Origin: Huberarchaeum crystalense [NCBI: Candidatus Huberarchaeum crystalense]
GTDB taxonomy: Archaea > Huberarchaeota > Huberarchaeia > Huberarchaeales
Direction of reading: 5' to 3'
Length of the DNA stretch: 6,552 nucleotides
Assembly (NCBI GenBank): GCA_002790315.1
Contig: PFUW01000018.1
Location: forward strand, 15,838-22,389
Positions within the stretch are counted from its first letter, which is position 1, and each line of letters starts with the position of its first letter. This document shows positions 1 to 5,669 of this stretch, piece by piece. The notes below the pieces were generated by a model that was given only the letters and a program-made list of their open reading frames with translations, was not told the origin of the DNA and did not search any database. The position numbers were made by a program, and so were the translations under genes.

Positions 1-569
1 CCTTTTGTTTGTTTTGTTTCAGTTATTTCATTATGTCGCTGCTGTTCTTTTAATTTTTTTTTTCCATTATCAGCAAACCCATTAAAACAAGTTTCATATT
101 TTTCAATAAGTTTGTCTGTTTTATTAGAGTATTCATTTATTTTATTTATATATTCATTTAATATATCTTTGATTTTGTCTTTATTTGAGATTATATAAGA
201 CACTCCAACCAAAGGACTTGTTAACGCATTTGAAATAAGAAGCCATTTTGTTATTTCATAATCGCCTGTTGCTGTCGCGCCAATAACGCTACCAATATAT
301 GTCAAAAGCCCTAATTTGTATGCTTTTAGAGAAACATTTGTTTTTGTGTCTTCTTTCATGTCGCAGTAAAACTTCCACGCAAACGGAAAACATATTGCGC
401 TTAGTGAAAAGCCACCACTAGCCCCGCCTAAATAATACCACAAGTTCTTGATATATTTATTGCTTGTTGCTCTTTCTGATATGTTGTATTCAACAACGTT
501 TTTTAATTTTTTTTTTTTGTTGGTTTTTAATTGGTTGTATCTTTTTGTTTTATTATTTAACCAAGCCAT
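1..569 (-). CDS. Unrecognised multi-pass membrane protein, 3' end cut by window edge
   Basis: Reading leftward from ATG at 569 the frame stays open for 189 codons to base 1, so the C-terminus is missing. I do not recognise the family. The protein starts MAWLNNKTKRYNQLK and has a very basic N-terminal stretch (about residues 7-23, including KKKK at 18-21). Hydrophobic segments follow at about 44-68 (Gly/Ser-rich, with F-P-F-A-W), 86-102 and 109-127. After these comes a hydrophilic, probably helical region (130-189) rich in Lys, Glu and Asn. Two or three membrane spans with a long charged tail is the simplest reading. No SD precedes the ATG, and a TATA-like box at 593-600 is about 27 nt upstream, so the transcript may be leaderless. 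The coding strand holds an A12 run (plus 507-518) and an A10 run (plus 54-63). It is divergent from the interrupted gene at 621. The intact frame and membrane pattern support a real gene; its function is unknown. Confidence 0.72.
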   Translation of the reverse strand, partial: MAWLNNKTKRYNQLKTNKKKKLKNVVEYNISERATSNKYIKNLWYYLGGASGGFSLSAICFPFAWKFYCDMKEDTKTNVSLKAYKLGLLTYIGSVIGATATGDYEITKWLLISNALTSPLVGVSYIISNKDKIKDILNEYINKINEYSNKTDKLIEKYETCFNGFADNGKKKLKEQQRHNEITETKQTK

Positions 570-592
570 ATTATATTTGTATTAAAAAGGAG

Positions 593-600
593 TTTTTAAA
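593..600. promoter_or_regulatory. Shared TATA-like box between divergent genes
   Basis: TTTTTAAA on the plus strand reads TTTAAAAA on the minus strand. Its centre is about 25 nt before ATG 621 and about 27 nt before the leftward ATG at 569, the spacing expected for leaderless archaeal transcripts in both directions. A purine-rich AAAAAGGAG lies just to its left and resembles a TFB recognition element favouring rightward transcription. No in-range SD is present for either gene. A second AT-rich stretch at 607-620 abuts ATG 621 and is too close to serve that gene. The call rests on position and composition only. Confidence 0.4.
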
Positions 601-620
601 CTATTGTATTATAATATATT

Positions 621-1352
621 ATGAAAGAAGAAATAAACTATGAAGATGAAGTAAAAAAATATCTACAATCACCAACCCCAAGAGTGGAGAAAGTAAATAA
701 AATACTTTAATATATAGAAAAAAAACAATATATTTCTGCTTATGATTCAATTTTTTCTTTAGAACCTGAAGAACAAAAAGATTTAAAAGAGAGATTAGGA
801 GAGAAAGGGTTAAAGAAGTTAACCTATGAGATAGCAAAGAAAGCTTTCTATATGTCTATTTATTATTTAGGTAAAATGGCTAAAAGTAAGAATATTGAGG
901 ATATTAATAAGAATTATTGTCTTGCAGTAGATGGAATAGGAATGATAGATAGAATAGTATCTTGTGCTTTTCTTTTCTATAGAATACCTAAAGAGGGGGG
1001 AGAGTTTAAAGCTTTGAATGAAGAAGGAAGGAGAATAATTGCAAACTATATAGAAAAAACCAAATCCTCACTATTACCAGAAGCAAGTTCAACAAAAGTT
1101 TTTTACGAAAATTTAATAGATCTTCTTAATGATACTCATGCTTTTGTTATGGAAAAACAAAAAAACTATAACCTTGCTGTTCAAGAAAAAACCGACACAG
1201 ACAACATAAACAAAATACCTATTCAAGGAGAAAACAACACAAAAGATAACAGCGGTGTAACAATGGTTTTGTTTGTTTTTGTTCTGGTATTAGCAGTATT
1301 TTTAATAGGTTCAGCAATCCTAACGAGCTTGCCATTCACTATGTTTGATTAA
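621..1352 (+). pseudogene. Interrupted gene for a C-terminally membrane-anchored protein (in-frame TAA at codon 30)
   Basis: ATG 621 opens a frame of 29 codons (MKEEINYEDEVKKYL...) that stops at TAA 708-710. The same frame then stays open for 213 codons to TAA 1350-1352. Codons 31-77, before the next ATG at 852, still look like protein: charged, helical and with good codon use (for example YIEKKQYISAYDSIF). The pieces therefore look like one original gene of about 243 codons. A TATA-like box at 593-600 sits about 25 nt before ATG 621, so the promoter belongs to the full-length start. No ATG, GTG or TTG lies in frame between 711 and 851, and no SD precedes 852. Either the gene is newly broken, the stop is read through, or a truncated protein is made from 852. 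A sequencing error is also possible. Family not recognised. Confidence 0.6.
852..1352 (+). CDS. Hypothetical protein with C-terminal transmembrane anchor (downstream ORF of the interrupted gene)
   Basis: This 166-codon ORF is the part a gene caller would report. Residues 1-100 are mixed helical with many Lys, Glu and Ile. Residues 101-135 form a polar, Asn- and Thr-rich linker. Residues 136-158 are one strong hydrophobic segment (VLFVFVLVLAVFLIG), followed by only a few residues to the stop. That is a tail-anchored topology, with the bulk in the cytoplasm. No catalytic motif or known family is visible. The Arg codons are AGA/AGG only, whereas the housekeeping genes nearby also use CGC and CGA. 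This hints at an accessory or recently acquired gene but is a small sample. It converges on the SRP54 gene 40 bp away. Initiation at 852 is doubtful because there is no SD or well-placed TATA box and the reading frame extends upstream. Confidence 0.5.
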   Translation: MSIYYLGKMAKSKNIEDINKNYCLAVDGIGMIDRIVSCAFLFYRIPKEGGEFKALNEEGRRIIANYIEKTKSSLLPEASSTKVFYENLIDLLNDTHAFVMEKQKNYNLAVQEKTDTDNINKIPIQGENNTKDNSGVTMVLFVFVLVLAVFLIGSAILTSLPFTMFD

Positions 1353-1380
1353 GACAAAGACAACAACATAAAACAACTTT

Positions 1381-1391
1381 AAAAATTAAAA
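1381..1391 (-). terminator. T-rich termination signal after SRP54
   Basis: Immediately after the SRP54 stop, the minus strand reads TTTTAATTTTT, two short T-runs of the kind that end archaeal transcription without a hairpin. The 40-bp convergent gap (1353-1392) shows no matching T-run on the plus strand for the gene ending at 1352. Confidence 0.35.
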
Positions 1392-1392
1392 C

Positions 1393-2736
1393 TTATTCAA
1401 ACTGCTGCTCCATTGCGCGCATCATATTTTTGTATTTTTTTGGCATTTTTCCGTCTTGTGCTTCTCCAAGCATTGTTTTCATTAGTTTAAACTGCTTAAA
1501 AAACTCTGCAACCTCACGCTCAGGAACCCCGCTTCCTTGCGCGATTCGTTTTATTCTTGATAAATTGATTATCTCGGGGTTTTTTCTCTCATCTTTTGTG
1601 CAAGAATCAATAACAAATTTGTATTTTTTCAATTTTTCTTCGCCAACTTCAAGCATATCATCAGGAATTTTTTGCGAAAAAAGAGGAAGCTTACTGATAA
1701 TACTTTTAAGCGGACCTAATTTTTTCATTGAGTTCATTTGGCTATAAAAAGTGTTTAAATCAAACTGACTAATGTCGCTAATGTTTGTATCTTCTAGTTC
1801 TTTGCTTTTTTTCAAATCTTCAATTTTTTCCATTAATGTCTGAATATCTCCGTATCCTAGAAGCTCTGAAACAAATCTTTGCGAATTAAATTGCTCAAAT
1901 TGCTCCATTTTTTCACCTGTTCCAATAAAATACACTGGCGCGCCAGTCATTGCACTTGCAGTGATTGCTCCTCCGCCTTTGGCAGAAGAGTCCATTTTTG
2001 TTAAGATTACTCCATTAATTCCAACAGCATTTTTAAATAGTTCTGCTTGTTTTTTTGCACTTTGCCCAATGTCTGCACCAAGAACCAAAAAGCGATAGTC
2101 TGGTCTTATTTCTTTTGTTATATATTTTATTTCTTCAACAAGCCCTTTGTCAAGCATTGATCTTCCTGCTGTATCAAAAATCAAAACATCAAAATTATTT
2201 TTATAAGTGTTGATTTCGCTTTTCCATTTTTCTACAACCTGCTTAATGTCTTTGCTTTTTTTATCAATAAATACAGGAACTTCAATTTGTTGTCCTATTT
2301 GCTCGATCTGGTCCATTGCCCCCGGCCTTGTTGTGTCAAGTCCAAACAAAGCTGCGCGCTTTCCTTTTCGCTTGAAATATAGCGCAAGTTTACCTGCTGT
2401 TGTTGTCTTGCCATTTCCAAACAGCCCACAAAGCAAAATAGAAATAGGTTTTCCTTTTTTTAATTCAAATTTTGTTTCAGCTCCGCAAATTTTTGCAAGC
2501 TCTTTGTATAAAGTAGTAATAAGGTGGTCGCTCGCAGTAGAAATCGCATTTTCTTTTAGTACAGTTGATTTAATCTTTTCGCTGAGTTGAAACACAAGTT
2601 CTACATCAACATCTGCGCGAATAAGAGCGCGCTGCAATTCCAAAATCACTTTCTCAACTTCTTGTTTATTCAGCTGATTTTTTCCACTAATATTTTCTAT
2701 AATTTTGCAAAGAGATTTGCTTAGATTGTCTAACAT
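1393..2736 (-). CDS. srp54: Signal recognition particle GTPase SRP54
   Basis: SRP54 binds SRP RNA and the signal sequences of nascent chains, then docks with FtsY at the membrane in a GTP-dependent step. The protein is 447 residues, normal for archaeal SRP54. The N-domain (about 1-90) carries the helical ALIRADVDVELV segment at 37-48. The NG GTPase domain shows G1 GLFGNGKTTT (104-113), the DTTRPGAMDQ insertion-box motif (134-143), G3 DTAGR (188-192), G4 TKMD (246-249) and G5 GTGE (272-275). The M-domain (about 320-447) has FDLNTFYSQMNSMKKLGPL, the DSCTKDER segment and the RNA-binding RIAQGSG helix region (397-403), followed by a Met-rich C-terminus. The M-domain separates it from FtsY. Unusual points: the P-loop Gln of typical SRP54 (GLQGSGKTTT) is Phe here, the next variable position is Asn, and DTYRP is DTTRP. 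ATG 2736 fits the family's N-terminus; no SD is seen. It is transcribed alone. Confidence 0.97.
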   Translation of the reverse strand: MLDNLSKSLCKIIENISGKNQLNKQEVEKVILELQRALIRADVDVELVFQLSEKIKSTVLKENAISTASDHLITTLYKELAKICGAETKFELKKGKPISILLCGLFGNGKTTTAGKLALYFKRKGKRAALFGLDTTRPGAMDQIEQIGQQIEVPVFIDKKSKDIKQVVEKWKSEINTYKNNFDVLIFDTAGRSMLDKGLVEEIKYITKEIRPDYRFLVLGADIGQSAKKQAELFKNAVGINGVILTKMDSSAKGGGAITASAMTGAPVYFIGTGEKMEQFEQFNSQRFVSELLGYGDIQTLMEKIEDLKKSKELEDTNISDISQFDLNTFYSQMNSMKKLGPLKSIISKLPLFSQKIPDDMLEVGEEKLKKYKFVIDSCTKDERKNPEIINLSRIKRIAQGSGVPEREVAEFFKQFKLMKTMLGEAQDGKMPKKYKNMMRAMEQQFE

Positions 2737-2936
2737 ATGTTTTTTAATTTTTGAGTATTTTTGTGTTTAATTTTATTACTAATATCTTGCGAGGATAAAG
2801 TTAATTGTTGTTATATTAATAATTTGTTTATGATATTTATTATACTATAGCAAACCCAACAATCTATTTTTCTTTAGGTTTAGTTAAATTTGCTAAAGTT
2901 GTGTTAAAGTGACAATAGTTATTAAAAGGAAGGTAT

Positions 2937-3101
2937 TTATAAGAGCAGATTTATTATTTTTTGTATATATTCTTTAGTCACATTATCTATCACATCTGAC
3001 TTAAATATTTTTTGTATATTTTTTTCAAATGTTAAAAAGGGTTCGTAGGTTGTGGTTGAGTCAGTTGAATTATGATTTATATATTTTTTAGCAATATTGA
3101 T
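2937..3101 (-). pseudogene. Start-less open frame of 54 codons, possible gene remnant
   Basis: On the minus strand, codons run from just after a TAA at 3104-3102 to a TAA at 2939-2937. The inferred peptide has a balanced, protein-like composition for such AT-rich DNA; its second half reads FEKNIQKIFKSDV and then TKEYIQKIINLLL, an amphipathic helix pattern. There is no ATG or TTG start, and the first GTG would leave only 18 residues. Its 5' end meets the promoter and start region of the dCMP deaminase gene. It could be the 3' tail of a decayed gene, a small gene using ATT or ATC as start, or chance. No family recognised. Confidence 0.25.
3076..3083 (+). promoter_or_regulatory. TATA box of the dCMP deaminase gene
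   Basis: TTTATATA is a near-ideal archaeal TATA box. Its centre is about 35 nt before ATG 3115, which would place the transcription start near 3106 and give a leader of under 10 nt. This argues against the in-frame TTG at 3097, which would lie before the predicted transcript start. Confidence 0.55.
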
Positions 3102-3114
3102 TTATAAAAAAAAT

Positions 3115-3603
3115 ATGGTTTATAAAAGGCCTTCTTGGGATGAGTATTTTATGAAAATTGTAGACGTTGTTGGCTTGCGATCCACTTGTGACAGAGGGCG
3201 CGCAGGTTGCGTAATTGTAAAAAATAACCATATTTTATCTATAGGTTATGTTGGCTCTCCGCCAGGGTTACCACATTGCGATGAAATAGGGCATTTAATA
3301 ATCAAATCAACAGAAGAAGGTGATAATTCAGGAAAATTGCATGATCATTGTGTTCGTACAATACACGCAGAACAAAATGCCATATGTCACGCAGCTAGAA
3401 TGGGGGTGGCGTTAGAAGGAGCAACACTTTATGTTAAAATGGAGCCTTGTCCTGTTTGCTGCCATCTAATAATTGCTGTGGGTATAAAAAGAGTTGTGTG
3501 TCAATATAAATATCACACTGCTAAACAAACTAGAGATTTGTTTAGACAAGCAAAGATTCAACTCGTTGTTTTGGAAAATAAAGAAGTGGAATATAAAAAA
3601 TAG
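3115..3603 (+). CDS. dCMP/cytidine deaminase-family zinc enzyme (ComE-type dCMP deaminase)
   Basis: This family hydrolytically deaminates deoxycytidylate to dUMP, feeding thymidylate synthesis in the cytoplasm. The 162-residue protein begins MVYKRPSWDEYFMKI, the standard family N-terminus, so ATG 3115 is preferred to TTG 3097. The catalytic signature is complete: HAEQNAI at 84-90 (H84 zinc ligand, E86 proton shuttle) and PCPVC at 111-115 (C112 and C115 zinc ligands). The family segment GYVGSPPGLPHCDE (44-57) and STCDRGRAGCVIVK (23-36) are present. C25, C55 and the His residues at 76 and 78 are candidates for the second, structural zinc site known in some dCMP deaminases; this is inferred from position. 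The usual Asn of the GYNGxP motif is Val here. Substrate could be dCMP or another cytosine nucleotide. It is a single gene with its own TATA box and a T8 terminator, converging on the UPF0200 gene. Confidence 0.88.
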   Translation: MVYKRPSWDEYFMKIVDVVGLRSTCDRGRAGCVIVKNNHILSIGYVGSPPGLPHCDEIGHLIIKSTEEGDNSGKLHDHCVRTIHAEQNAICHAARMGVALEGATLYVKMEPCPVCCHLIIAVGIKRVVCQYKYHTAKQTRDLFRQAKIQLVVLENKEVEYKK

Positions 3604-3611
3604 TTTTTTTT
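3604..3611 (+). terminator. T8 terminator after the dCMP deaminase gene
   Basis: Eight consecutive T residues follow directly after the TAG stop. Oligo-T tracts without a stem are the usual archaeal intrinsic termination signal. It lies in the 16-bp gap before the end of the convergent gene. For that opposite gene, the A6 at 3595-3600 (T6 on the minus strand) could act similarly, but it sits inside the deaminase coding sequence. Confidence 0.5.
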
Positions 3612-3619
3612 GCTTTCTG

Positions 3620-4408
3620 TTATTTTATGTTTTTTGTGGGTTTGATTTTCATTTTTTTCATAACTTCATCAACTTGCTTGTGGCTATTCTCTAAACTTCC
3701 CGAATTGTCAATAAAATAATCAGATATTGCTAAAATATTTCCCATTCCTTGTTTTAGTTCGCGCCGAGTGCGTTTGTTGAAATTTGCGCGCGAATCAGCG
3801 CCTTCATCATCATATCTGTTGCGATTCTTTGATCTTTTATACCGCATATCTGCGTCTAAATTTACTGCGAGCTGTTTGAAAGGGCCTAACAATTTGTTTA
3901 GTTGTTTATAAGAGTATATTGTTTTAATTCCAGAAACTACAAACTTTTTTATATCCCTCTTTTTTTGCTTTTCAATTTTTTCAATTACTTTGTCAATAAT
4001 GTATTTGTCTTTGTATTTTTTAAATAAATAGGTTGCTGCCCACAACACATTTTTTTTATTTGCAACACTCCTTTCTTGTTTAGCAAAATCCCTGACAATA
4101 TTTCCTGTTTCAATATGGTAAAAACCATATTTTTCGGCAAGATGTTTTGCGATTGATGATTTTCCAGAAGAGGGCAAGCCAACAACAGCTACAACTGTTA
4201 TTTTGTCTTTTGTTTTAGTGGTTTTTGTATTGCTTCCTATATTTTTAATCTTTAATTGTTTCTTGACAAGATTTTCAGCAAGGTTGTTTTTTATCTCCAT
4301 ATTTTTAATCTTTAATTGTTTCTTGACAAGATTTTCAGTAAATTTATTTTTATTTAATCTAATTTTTGTTATTTTTAATTTCTTGTTATCTTTAATTTTC
4401 GCTACCAT
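3620..4408 (-). CDS. UPF0200-family P-loop nucleotide kinase-like protein with basic repeat-containing N-terminal extension
   Basis: The core (about residues 70-255 of 262) matches the archaeal UPF0200 family, small dephospho-CoA-kinase-like NTPases of unsettled function. Seen: P-loop GLPSSGKS (77-84), VVSGIKT (157-163, where relatives have a V-DGIRS-type motif), the basic lid-like segment RSKNRNRYDDEG (192-203), and the family C-terminal signature F-x2-R-x2-RE-x3-G-x-G (210-223) with AISDYFIDNSGSLE (227-240). Relatives normally begin a few residues before the P-loop; here about 70 Lys- and Asn-rich residues precede it. These include two copies of NLVKKQLKIKN (26-36 and 46-56) and a degenerate earlier one, encoded by a 60-bp tandem repeat. 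The start is ATG 4408, which shares a base with the upstream gene's TGA (TGATG), so translation is probably coupled. TTG 4411 is possible but less likely. The extension may bind nucleic acid or membrane lipids, or may be neutral padding. Confidence 0.8.
   Translation of the reverse strand: MVAKIKDNKKLKITKIRLNKNKFTENLVKKQLKIKNMEIKNNLAENLVKKQLKIKNIGSNTKTTKTKDKITVVAVVGLPSSGKSSIAKHLAEKYGFYHIETGNIVRDFAKQERSVANKKNVLWAATYLFKKYKDKYIIDKVIEKIEKQKKRDIKKFVVSGIKTIYSYKQLNKLLGPFKQLAVNLDADMRYKRSKNRNRYDDEGADSRANFNKRTRRELKQGMGNILAISDYFIDNSGSLENSHKQVDEVMKKMKIKPTKNIK
4239..4338. repeat. 60-bp-period tandem repeat inside the UPF0200 gene
   Basis: Bases 4239-4278 and 4299-4338 are identical over 40 bp, exactly 60 bp apart, and partial similarity continues into the following bases. 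The period is 20 codons, so the duplication keeps the frame and yields repeated NLVKKQLKIKN in the protein. Sequence to the right, coding for the earlier residues KKLKITKIRLNK, looks like an older diverged copy. Perfect identity of the two main units suggests recent expansion. Confidence 0.9.
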
Positions 4409-5232
4409 CAAACAAACCCTAAAATTTTATAAATCAAATAGTTGTTGAAAATCTCTAATTTTCTTAGATCATCTGATGAGAATGCAATTATATTCTCTTT
4501 GCTAACATCTATGCCTGTATTTTTTAAAGTTGCGTAAATTATTACAAAAGTTCCAGAGCTTTTGTTTGCCAATTTAATTAATTCTGTGTCTGTCTCGATA
4601 CTACAGGTTGCGTTGAGATATCTATACTCTCCGTTTGCACAAAAAGATCCAAACTCAAACAAAGGAATAAGTCCTTCTGACGGATTGTTTTTTTCAGTTA
4701 TTATATATATTCGCTTCGCGCTTTTTATTCCATCAACAGACAAATTTGCGAAATTTGGCTCATTTTTTAGATTAAGCACATCTTGACAATTAGCATAAAG
4801 AGTCACATTTTTTTTGTTTAGTGTTAGATTAGATATTTGGTAAATATTAAATTGATTTTTTGTGTTAAATTGCCAGGGCGTGCCATCTATAATAAAGCTT
4901 GCAGAGGTTGCGTTTTCTTTGATCAACTGACATATTGGGGGTTGCTGATCTTGTTGAGCAAACAGCAAATAACAACACGCAACAATGCAAATTAGTCCAA
5001 ATAATCCTAATATAATAAGATTTTCTTTTAAAAAACAAATTAATATAGAGGGTTGGTTTTGTGGGCAGGGTTTAGTGTTTTGATTTTTTTTATTGATTTG
5101 TTGAGATTTGTTTTTTTTATTTTTAACAAGAGTAGGAATATTTTGTTGCAAGATTTCATCTTTTTTATTTTTAATTTGAAGAGATTTGTTTTTTTGTTTA
5201 GGAGATTTTTGTTTTTTCTTTTTGCTAACCAT
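4408..5232 (-). CDS. Single-pass membrane protein with lysine-rich cytoplasmic tail and Cys-containing outer domain
   Basis: I do not recognise this 274-residue protein. Residues 1-69 are extremely rich in Lys, Asn and Gln (MVSKKKKQKSPKQKNKS...). Residues 70-91 are a hydrophobic span (NLIILGLFGLICIVACCYLL). Residues 92-274 form a probably globular outer domain. By the positive-inside rule the basic tail is cytoplasmic. The outer domain has four Cys (101, 149, 198, 210) that could form two disulfides, and six N-x-S/T sequons (Asn 107, 135, 142, 163, 207, 223), so N-glycosylation is possible. It is the first gene of a two-gene operon and its TGA overlaps the ATG of the UPF0200 gene by one base. 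Its start is only 20 bp from the divergent S6e start. ATG 5232 is the only start giving the complete tail. The poly-Lys region may be low-complexity drift from AT bias. Confidence 0.75.
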   Translation of the reverse strand: MVSKKKKQKSPKQKNKSLQIKNKKDEILQQNIPTLVKNKKNKSQQINKKNQNTKPCPQNQPSILICFLKENLIILGLFGLICIVACCYLLFAQQDQQPPICQLIKENATSASFIIDGTPWQFNTKNQFNIYQISNLTLNKKNVTLYANCQDVLNLKNEPNFANLSVDGIKSAKRIYIITEKNNPSEGLIPLFEFGSFCANGEYRYLNATCSIETDTELIKLANKSSGTFVIIYATLKNTGIDVSKENIIAFSSDDLRKLEIFNNYLIYKILGFV

Positions 5233-5252
5233 AGTATTTTTACAAATATATT

Positions 5253-5669
5253 ATGGTTCAGATTAATGTTTCTTACAAAGGCAAAACGCGCGCCTTTAAA
5301 ATTGAAGGAGAAAATGAAAAAAAGTTATTTAACTCTAAAATTGGCGACAAAATACAGGGTGGTAGTGTTGTTTCAGATTTGTATGGCTATGAATTGCAAG
5401 TTGCTGGAGGCTCAGATAAATCAGGTGTTCCTATGAACAAATCAGTTTTGGGAATTCAGCGAAAGGGTCTGCTTTTAAATAAAAATACTGTTGGCTATGT
5501 TGGGCATGGCGAAAGAAAAGGAACCCGTCGCAGAAAACTCGTAATAGGAACCACTGTTTTTAAAGGCACTGCTCAAATTAATTGCATTGTAGTTAAAGAA
5601 GGTGAAAAGAAATTTGATGAAATTTTTGAAGCAACAAAGCAAGACAATAAAAAAGAGGTAAAGAAATGA
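5253..5669 (+). CDS. rps6e: 30S ribosomal protein S6e
   Basis: S6e is a small-subunit protein found in archaea and eukaryotes and absent from bacteria. The 138-residue product begins MVQINVSYKGKTRAFKI, as S6e proteins do. It contains the family signature GGSDKSGVPM (52-61), the QRKGLLL strand region (69-75) and the basic ERKGTRRRKLVIGTTV segment (87-102), followed by QINCIVVKEG (108-117). The C-terminal Lys/Glu tail makes it slightly longer than the typical archaeal length of about 125 residues. There is no SD and only 20 bp of upstream gap, so its promoter elements must overlap the 5' coding end of the divergent membrane gene. The TGA stop overlaps the ATG of a 24-codon ORF, and the end of S6e (GAG GTA at 5655-5660) supplies that ORF's ribosome binding site. 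Confidence 0.96.
   Translation: MVQINVSYKGKTRAFKIEGENEKKLFNSKIGDKIQGGSVVSDLYGYELQVAGGSDKSGVPMNKSVLGIQRKGLLLNKNTVGYVGHGERKGTRRRKLVIGTTVFKGTAQINCIVVKEGEKKFDEIFEATKQDNKKEVKK
5655..5659 (+). promoter_or_regulatory. SD site (GAGGT) for the mini-ORF, inside the S6e 3' end
   Basis: GAGGT is complementary to the archaeal 16S rRNA 3' end and lies 6 nt before ATG 5666. It is one of the clearest SD sites in this window, where leading genes have none. Its position inside S6e codons (GAG GTA) means it could be coincidental, but the spacing is ideal. Confidence 0.5.

Larger units (their letters stand above)
2737..3114. other. 378-bp intergenic region between SRP54 and the dCMP deaminase gene
   Basis: This very AT-rich gap between divergent genes must hold both promoters. 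I see a clear TATA-like box for the plus-strand gene (3076-3083) but no convincing one for SRP54. The stretch 2940-3101 is open on the minus strand (listed separately). Within 2780-2936 there is a weak inverted pair, TAGCAAA near 2848 and TTTGCTA near 2889, with a loop of about 34 nt. I find no tRNA fold, no clear box C/D pair and no ORF of useful length in that part. Confidence 0.5.

Noticed and set aside
621-860. Readthrough of the stop by pyrrolysine or selenocysteine
   Set aside because: The stop is TAA. Pyrrolysine uses TAG and selenocysteine uses TGA, so neither explains it.
993-1002. G6 run as a phase-variation tract
   Set aside because: Six bases is short for strong slippage and the gene is already interrupted upstream.
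2207-2590. Plus-strand ORF of 127 codons inside SRP54, and similar opposite-strand ORFs in other genes
   Set aside because: They are antisense shadows of clearly coding genes, with compositions that mirror those genes and no family features.
1393-2736. FtsY (SRP receptor) as the identity of the GTPase
   Set aside because: A full C-terminal M-domain with the RIAQGSG-type region and Met-rich end is present; FtsY lacks this and carries its extra domain at the N-terminus.
3030-3075. tRNA-like GGGTTCG segment
   Set aside because: No acceptor stem, anticodon arm or conserved tRNA spacing could be built around it on either strand.
4409-4411. TTG start for the UPF0200 gene
   Set aside because: The adjacent ATG at 4408 gives the usual TGATG coupling with the upstream stop; TTG adds only one residue.
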